From assembly GCA_903813345.2 (NCBI GenBank), contig CAIIXF020000007.1, positions 11,167,730 to 11,227,729 on the forward strand: DNA of 60,000 bases, given 5' to 3'. Below the pieces are notes generated by a model. It was given only the letters and a program-made list of their open reading frames with translations. It was not told where the DNA came from and did not search any database. The stretch is from Owenia fusiformis (lineage: Eukaryota; Annelida; Polychaeta; Sabellida; Oweniidae). Position numbers and translations under genes: made by a program. This document shows positions 36,501-45,500 of the stretch, in pieces. Each line of letters opens with the position of its first letter. Within the stretch, counting starts at the first letter, position 1.

Positions 36501-39500
36501 TCTTGTAGATTTCTCTCCTTCTTCATTCCACTGTGCTCTACTTCTTATGATTTGACCTTTAATTTTATGTTTTTGGATAATTTCTATCTTCAATTTAATT
36601 CTTCTCATTTTTTCAATGTTTTCTTTGGTTGGGTTTGTATCTATCAGTTTTTGTGTTTCATCTGCTTCTCTCAGCGTTTCCTTTTCTTCATTTCGTCTTT
36701 CTTTCGCTTTTTGTTTTGAATATTTAATGCACTTTTCTCTTATTTTCATTTTTGTGAAATCCCATTTTACTCTACAATCTTCTATTTCCTTACACCCCTC
36801 TTTTGCTTCTGTTATAGCTTCATGTATTTGAGTAATAAATTCCTTTTCATTTAGGAGAGTATTGTTTATTTTCCAAAATCCAGGTCCTTTCTTTTTCCAG
36901 GTTTTAGTTCGATATACAAGAGTTGCTGCCCTGTGATCTGGTGATGGTGCTGTATTTATCTCTGTTTCTGTTGTTTCACACATATGCCTGCTTACTAACC
37001 AATAGTCTAATCTGCAATGGATCTTGCATCCTGCATCATGCCATGTAAATCTTTGTTCACCTTCATGTTGCTCTCTCCACACATCTATTACATTTTGTTG
37101 GTCCATTATTTCTTGGATTTGTTTGATAACATTAAGTTTGTCATTAACTAGTCGTCCACCCTTTTTATCATCTTGTTTTAATGCACAGTTAAAGTCTCCA
37201 GCTATCATAATGTTCTCACTTTCATCCTGTTGAAGAATTTCACCTATATTCCTAAAAAACTGCACTTGTTGATTAGTATCATTTGGTGCATAAATGTTTA
37301 AAAAACAATAAGAATCATTTTCTATATTTGCATTTATTAATATATAGCGACCATTTACATCAGATTTTACATTTGTTATATTTATGTCTAGTTTTTTGTT
37401 AAAAGCAATTATAACACCTTTACTGTGTTTTGTGCCATGACTGAAAGCTATGTTGCCATTCCACTCATTTTTCCATGCCTTTTCAACATTTTTATCACTA
37501 TATGTTTCTTGCATGTACTCTAGTTGCTGGTGATGTCATACATGCTTTGATGATTCCATACTTGTTTTGATGATGTCATATACTGTATGTTCTTATCATA
37601 TCTGTTTCAAAGCTGATATACATGTTCTCTATTTGTTGGTGATGTCATGCATGCTTTGATGGTGACATACAAGTTTTGATGATGTCACATATTTTTATAT
37701 CATATCTGGATTGTTTGTTTGTTATGCAGTAATGACTGAATTCGAGAATTCAGATTCCTTGATTGCCATTTTATATCTGACATTAAGTACATGTATTCTC
37801 AGATCCTGCGTTGGATCAGTTTTATAGCAAGAATTTAAATTGTGGATGCTTTTATGCAAAAATGAGGAATGAGGGTAATAGCCCCGATTCATAGACTGAG
37901 TATACAAGGCATGTTGCATTAAAAGTCCCACAATTCATTGATTCGTTTGCTTAAATTATTTTTACACATTGCAAAAGGTTTTCAACAGAAGGGATATAGA
38001 CAAGTTGTCCCTCAATCCATCTGTCCATGTGTTCATCTATCCGTCATTTAGTCTGTCTAGGCAAATACTCAAAAACTGGATGATGGCAGCAGGCTATGAA
38101 CTAGTGTTGTCGCGATTAATAGATACATCGCGTATACATCGCCAAAGCTGATTCTGGCGATGCATCGATGTCTGAAACAAAACATCGATGTTTTAAAAAA
38201 AATTTAATTTGCTAAAAATCACCCTTTCTTATCTTATTTTGACGCAAATCGCTTACCTTTCTCATGTCTTGTTTCATTTTCCAATGTTTTCTGATTTTCT
38301 TTCGCTTTAAAACTTTTTAGGTAGTCGAGCGAAATGAACCATAAAAAAGATTTACTTTTATTTCTCCGTTACTAGAAGTCCCCGGATGTACCAGCGTACT
38401 CTTATTAATTTGTTCTGTTCGGTATTTTAGTGCATTAGCGTTCGGTATTTCAGTGCACTTTTCTCGATGTACATCCACAGATGACAGAATTTTTTTAAGA
38501 AAATACATCCTAAAGAAATACAAAGTGAGGCAGGCTTCTTGGAGAAAATGGATATAATTTCACTTCTGGTTTTTGAAAGTCCGATATCTCTTCTATCATA
38601 ACACGGACCTCTGCCAGATTACCTCCTCTGTGTCTAGGCTCAATAAATATACTCAAGGACAAGACACGCGATCTTCGGAAAATTTATTTTTCCTTGATTT
38701 TGGAGTAAGTTTTTCAATAAATATCACATGTCATACCTCAAACGATGCGTACTGTTGTTAGCTTCAACTTCAATCACTAAAGCCACACATCCAAGAAAGC
38801 GTCTGTTGATAAAAGCATAAAATAAGCGAGCGTATATTTAATGGAGCGCTTCGGCTATCTCCGTCAGTTCAAATGATTATTCCCGAAGTCAAATGCCTTT
38901 TCTGAGAATGTGACGCCACTCCGGATGACGTCACATCAGAGATTACCGAGAAGTCCAATGACGTTTCTTAAACTCCCGTAGACAATAACAACAGTTTGTT
39001 AGGCTACGCGATTCTTTACTTTCATTGGCTGTTTGTTGCGATGTGACGTAATTTGAGAGACGAACAACATCGGACACTGCCGGAAATTACCGTAGCGCTC
39101 CATTATCTTTACGCTCTGAGAATTTGAAGTAAATGTCCCGGGAAAAGTCGAATTTCAGCGTCAATAATGGATATCATGCAACCATTCAAACTAATACATA
39201 AAGAAGAGATCACAGGGTAAATATTGATCAATCAATGTCTGACAGATGGAAAAAATAAAGGTCAGTACGAGGGTCATATGTTTGGGTGGTCATTTTTTTG
39301 ATGTGCTCTTTTTGGCCCGTGTCTTATCTTATATTCTTTGAGCCTAATACCAATAGGGGCTGGATCTGGCTCCGGATCTGTGTATCATAATACTACTCCT
39401 TATGAAACCTGTACCATTGTTTTCTACGGTCTTTTTATAACAAATTCACTTTGTTCTTGGTCATAATTGAGCCTCGTGATACTGAACAAACAGCAAAATG

Positions 39501-42500
39501 TTTTAAAAACTTACTTGTTCCACTAGTATTGAGATGTCATAACGTCCTGATTGGTCCAAATCGGTAAACAAATATGGCGGTTCAAAATTTTCTAATAACG
39601 CTTCGAATAATATTATTTCAATCTCTGGCATGTTAATCAATATCATAGGTTGTTATTTCACACCAAGATAAAGAAAAGTGTAAGGGATATGTTAGCATCG
39701 ATTAAACATCACAACAACATGTTATATTCAAAAACTAACTGGTAAAAATTTGCACAAACGAAGGTGGTACGCATTGACGCAAGTCCCTTTACGCGCACTG
39801 TATACAGTGCCTTATGCGAAGAACAACGATCTATATTTCGAACTCTCCAACAATCTTCGAAGACCTGACAATACTGCGATCCTTTTGCGGTAAGTTTTCA
39901 TTGTTAACTCAAGCCTTGAACCCTGTTCATCGTAAATCTGTATTGATTAGTCATGTTTCAACTGTTTTATGATGTTCAATTTGCAAATTAAAAACCCGGA
40001 AGAATTTTTTTCCATTTTTTTTCAAGAAGCCTTCCTCACTTTGTATTTATTTAGGATGTATTTCCTAAGAAAAATTCTGCTGTCTGTGTGTACATCGCGA
40101 TGTGTATCGATGTTTACCACTGAAAATTGCCGATGCATCGCGACAACACTACTATGAACCAGAAATAAGGCAAACATTTGTATTAAATATGCTTGGAACT
40201 AAATATTGATATTAATTTACAGGACGATGAGTTGTTTGAGTCGCTGTTGCAGTTTCAAGCCATTCGGATGGATGATCAGAGGTGTGACATGCCTCTGTCA
40301 CCCAATCAGGTGACTGCATATGATCACATGATCAATGACATCATTAATGTTTTGTTTTGCTTTTATCCTTCAATAGTTCATAGTTGGTGTAATTTCTCAA
40401 TAATCTAACATTCAGGTGACATTTTGAGACATCAACGCTTTTTGACATCTTTGTAAAAGTATGAAAGTAATTGAGAAATTATGTCAATTATGAATTCTTT
40501 AAGAGAAACAGTTTATTGTAGAATTGCTGGTGATGTCATCCATGCTTTGATGATGAAATACATGTTTTGATGATGTCATTTGTTTATATCTATCTGTTTC
40601 AAAAGCTGCTGTACATGTACTCTATTTGCTTGTGATGTCATGCATGCTTTAATTTAATGATTACATACATGTTTTGATGATGTCATATATGTTTATATCC
40701 TATCTGTTTCAAAAGTTGATATACATGTACTCTAGTTTCTGGTGATGCCAAGACAGTATGCTTTGATGACGACATATAACTTTTGATGATGTCACATATT
40801 TTTATATCTTATCTGGATTGTTTTATTTGCTGCTGATATAAAACTTGCCTTGATGACGACATAAATGTTTTGATGATGTCATACATGTTTATATTGTATC
40901 TGGTGGTTTTGAAACCCGATCTATATGTACTCTAGCTGCTGGTAATGTCATGTACGCTTTGATGATGACATAAACGTTTTGATGATGTCATATATGTTTA
41001 TATTGTATCTGGTTGTTTTGAAACCTGATATACATGTAATCTAGCTGCTCGTGATGTCATGTATGCTTTGATGATGACATAAACGTTTTGATGATGTCAT
41101 ATATGTTTATTATATTGTATCTGGTTGTTTTCAAACCTGATATACATGTACTCTAGCTGCTGGTGATGGCATGTACGCTTTGATGATGACATAAAAGTTT
41201 TGATGATGTCATATATGTTTATTATATTGTATCTGGTTGTTTTGAAACCTGATATACATGTTCTCTTGCTGCTGGTGATGTCATGTATGCTTTGATGATA
41301 TCATATATGTTTATATCATATCTGGATTGTTTTAAAATCTGATATACATGTACATGTACTCTAGTTGCTTATCAGTTCTTATTATTGTTTTTTGTGTCAC
41401 CACCAAAAAGTGGTGACATATTGTTATGGTCTCCATTTTTTTACGCTGGTTGACGCTTGGCGACCGGCGTCTGTAACAAATTCTTACAACTTCCAATAAC
41501 TTAACAAATGCTGTTTAGACTGACTTCAATTTTTTTCAAAATCATCTACATGTTTTCAGAAGTTCAAATCTGACTTTATATTTAAGATTTGACCTTCAAT
41601 TGCCTTTTCAAGGTTAAAAAAGGTCAAAAAGGTCTTTTTTCAACTTGCTTCAAATTGACCATTTTTTGAAAAAAATCATCAAAATCATCACAAGTTCTCA
41701 ACAGTTCAAATTTGACTATAGATTTGACCTTCAATGACATTCTCAAGGTCAAAAAAGGTTTGACCTTCAATGTCATTCTCAAGGTCAAAAATGTCTTTTC
41801 ATCTTGCTTCAAATTGACCAGTTTATTTTTACAAAATCATCTACAAGTTCTCAGAAATTCAAATCTGACTTAAGATTGAACTCATAATATTGTGAGCAAC
41901 TAGGTGGTGACATTTTGTCATGTTAATGCCTTGTTTTATTTATACAATAATGACTGAATTGGAGAATTCAGATTCCTTTATTGCAATTTTATATCTGACA
42001 TTAAGTACATGTATTCTCAGATCCTGCGTTGGATCAGTTTTATAGCAAGAATTTAAATTGTGGATGCTTTTATGCAAAAATGAGGAATGAGGGTAATAGC
42101 CCCAATTTATAGACTGATTATACAATACATGTTGTATTAAGTCTCCCACAATTCAGTGATTTGTGTGCTTAGATTATTTTCACAATGAGTAAACATAATG
42201 AGTGCAGGAGACAAAGCTCACAATACTATTATACTAGTGCCTGGTTATTTCAAACTGATGAGCGATTTAATAAAATGTGTTTTGTTCAGTGGGATTTGCT
42301 TCTCTGAGGAGTTGCTGTTTTTCAAGAGATTCTACTGTGACTTCAAATTTCATTTTAGTGTCTTTGAGACACTAATTCACACATTTTGTTGGAAATTTTG
42401 TCATTTTTTGCAAGAATTCTATTGAATAAGTTTGTGGAGATTTGTCACAATGAAATGGCTCTGCTTTTAACGTAGACCCTCTTTTGTACTCTATATCACA

Positions 42501-45500
42501 TATTTGATTGGCACATGTACTGTTACTACTTTAAATCACAGCTTTGTGTGACCTCACAGCTTGGCTTTCATGTCACATTTTCAGTATTGCTTCAAAGTTT
42601 GCATCACTATTTTGCACAAATACATTTTTATGGAAAGATGACGACTTTTCAAACACTATTTTTTCAATACATTGTATTTCTTAGTGATAGAAGTTTCAGA
42701 ATATTCAAAAATCAAACAGTATTGTTCCTATTATGCACATGTCCTTCATTTTTCATTAGTGTTTTCATGATACATCAAATTATCAAAATAATCACCTCAT
42801 ATTGTTTTAATTTGAAAATTCATCGCAATAAATATTGTTAGATTATATACTGTAGGATCCCTATTGTTCATATCTTTAGGTTTGAGTTCATTTGTTTTAT
42901 TTTTTTTATGTAATAAGCATACAAACATGTTTTCCATTACTAATTTCAGTATACAGACAAAAGAGGGAATTTAAATAGAACTAAAATATTGGAACATGGA
43001 AAGCGTGTAAAGTAAGTTTCTAATTAATTGTATACCTTGATAGATTTTATTTCAGATAATCACAAAGTCATACATGTATTTGCCAGTTACAATACACTTT
43101 TTGTGTCATTTACAGTAAAGCATATGGCTTCTTATCAAAAAAGGAAATCATTTCAGATTTTGGTAATGCTCTCTAAATAAAATAATAAAACATCAAATCC
43201 CCAGCTCTCTGTCTTTGCATATATGAGAAAAATATAGGATTTAGATAAGAATTTCTAAAGATGACTCCCATGTGTTTATTGTGTTTCAGGAAGAGCTGGA
43301 ACTCTTCTTATGTCGTGCTCAATGGTAGTAGTCTCGTCTTCTTCAAGGACCAAAAAGCTGCTCAAGGGGTAAGTTTCATCATTGATTCCAGCTGTTTTAA
43401 CAGTAAACATCATCCATGTACAGGAGTGTTTGTTAACACCTCACCAAGTAAACCCCTTTTCCCATGTTCTCATTGATGAATGTATCGTCCATGTTCTCAT
43501 TAGTATTGACGACTGTATGATATTCTTTGTAATAAAACATGTACCAGTATGTATATGTATTTCCAGAGTAAACCAGAATCAAGTCTTAATCTTGTAAATG
43601 CCAAAGTAGAGTGGAGTTCAAAGGATAAATCTAGTAGGAAGCATGTCATACAAGTAAGTGAAATATGCAGAATATTTAAGAAATATTTTGGGTATTTACA
43701 TACATTCACATAGTTGCAACAGTATTTTTGATGACTTACAATAACCATATTGGATTAAGTTAAAAGGAGCAATTTATTTGCACTTGTCATTATGTAGTTA
43801 AATTTTACACACATCAGATTAACATAATCCAAATGGCAAAATTATTTTGTCACAAGGTGTCCAATTATTTCAATGTCCATCAAATGTTGTTATCTCTTTA
43901 AAGGTATCAACGTCAGACTCAACACAGTATCTGCTTCAGACTGATGACCCTATCAAAATACATGACTGGTACATCACTATATGTTATGCAATATCTCATC
44001 TGGTAAGTGAAAGAATTAAATGTTTTTGGTGACTTGTGCCACTTAAGTTATCTTTTAAGTTTTCTAGACATGTCGCAAAGAGGATGAAACCTCTGCTAAA
44101 AGTGAAGTCATTTTTCTTTGACTCTAGCAAAAAATAGCCACTGAACAAAAAGTTATTATTACACACACTTGTGATATTGCCTAGGACCTGTCTTGGCACA
44201 TAGGGTCTTATAAGTGTAGAAATAATATTTCAAGTGTCTGAAAAACACATATAGGCAGTCAAGGTTTAAATAAATGTTTTTAGAATGAAGATGTATTCCC
44301 AAGCTACCAAGATCCTGCAGAAATGCAAAAGTCGATAGATATAATAGAAAACAGTACATCAGATAAAGATAAGCCCCCTGACCACAAACCAGAGGCTAAG
44401 TTTAAGAGAAAGGCTTCCAAGAAAGATAGGGAAAGAGATAAAGTTAAAGATGATAGTTCAGGTGAGATGAATAAAATGTTTTGTAAATGGAACTGGAACA
44501 TATTCACCTGCTTTTTACTTCACCACAAATGATTACTATTCATATAACATTGTATCTACATGTCTAGCCAGAGTATCTGTTTACCTGTCAGTGCCATTTC
44601 CCAGGTCCTCTTGATTTTCAAAAATTTTTTTAGATCTGCACTTCATTTTCTCACCTTGATATATTTGGTGTTAACTCTTTAAAATTGTCTGTAGGTTGTG
44701 GGACCTTTTTACTAATGTGACATTTATCCAGTGAGATGAAGTTAAACATTTGTTCTGTTCTGGTTTGAATAGTTTTGAAAAATATGATAATATATGATAA
44801 TATCATAATTATAGGAGGCAGCATTAAACAAAATTCACTCCCTGATGGAGTTGATCCATTGCAGTTAAGTTTAGCAGAAAGGAAAATCAGAATACGAGAT
44901 CGTCTCTTGAACTGGATCATGAGACGACCTTCCGTTGAGCAGCTAGAGCTTCAGGGCATTATTAGAGGTACACTTTGTTTAGTCTCGTGAAGCACCTCTG
45001 TTAGATGTCAACATTGTTGTTAAAACATTGACATTGAATTGATTAATCATAACAATTGAGGGAAAATATTGGACATTGATCATTTTATGTAATGATGATC
45101 CTTCTATCTGCTTTGTCGCAAAGAAATAAAATGAACAATTTAAATTGTTTTTACACATAATCTCTTTGAATGAAATATCATATCAGTTTCTTGAGTTATA
45201 GTTGAGCAACATATTTGTTATTTTACATCAAGATGAAAGATCTATGAAATATGTTCATGTCAAGTGAAACATGACATCAATGTGTTGTCTTCAGATAATA
45301 TTTGGTGAAAAATATATTCTTTTTATTGAAGACTCTTGTATCTCTTGATCTCTTTTGCAGTGTGTTATTTTCTGTTTTCAGAGGGAGTCTTTGGGTCGCA
45401 TCTAAGTCATCTGTGTGAGAAAGAAAAAAATACAGTTCCCAATTTTGTGACCAAATGCATGGCAGCTATTGAACAAATGGGTATGCATTTAATCATTAGT

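Larger units (their letters stand above)
33508..37525 (-). mobile_element. L1-like LINE, 5'-truncated, poly-A tail and 14-bp target duplication
   Basis: The element lies on the minus strand, so its poly-A tail reads as a T-run from 33521 to about 33551 on the plus strand. The target duplication TGCATGTACTCTAG flanks it at about 33507-33520 and 37511-37524. Body: 3' UTR with CATT/CACTC microsatellite, then the reverse-transcriptase ORF, truncated inside the endonuclease domain. It interrupts the minisatellite of duplication copy 1. The intact frame and clear duplication suggest a fairly recent insertion. Confidence 0.92.
32693..37970. repeat. Segmental duplication, copy 1 (contains exon 11 and the LINE)
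   Basis: It starts GGGATATAGAGAAGCTGTCC and ends in CCACAATTCATTGATTCG-type sequence. Matches to copy 2 (37989-42182) include the exon with its flanking intron, the AATTGAGAAATTATGTCAAT stretch, the TGATGTCAT minisatellite, and the distal block at 37730-37965. Without the LINE the copy is about 1.3 kb. Confidence 0.85.
37989..42182. repeat. Segmental duplication, copy 2 (contains exon 11 duplicate, a hAT and a pearl-like element)
   Basis: It starts GGGATATAGACAAGTTGTCC, directly after the end of copy 1, and ends with the AATGACTGAATT...GATTTGTGTGCTTAGAT block. About 1.6 kb remains after removing the hAT (38102-40151) and the pearl-like insertion (41391-41933). Its minisatellite is longer than that of copy 1. 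Confidence 0.85.

Noticed and set aside
37722-37931. Paired minus-strand frames here and at 41940-42149 with similar peptides
   Set aside because: The similarity comes from the segmental duplication of intronic DNA; codon-level conservation is no better than the surrounding sequence and no domain is present.
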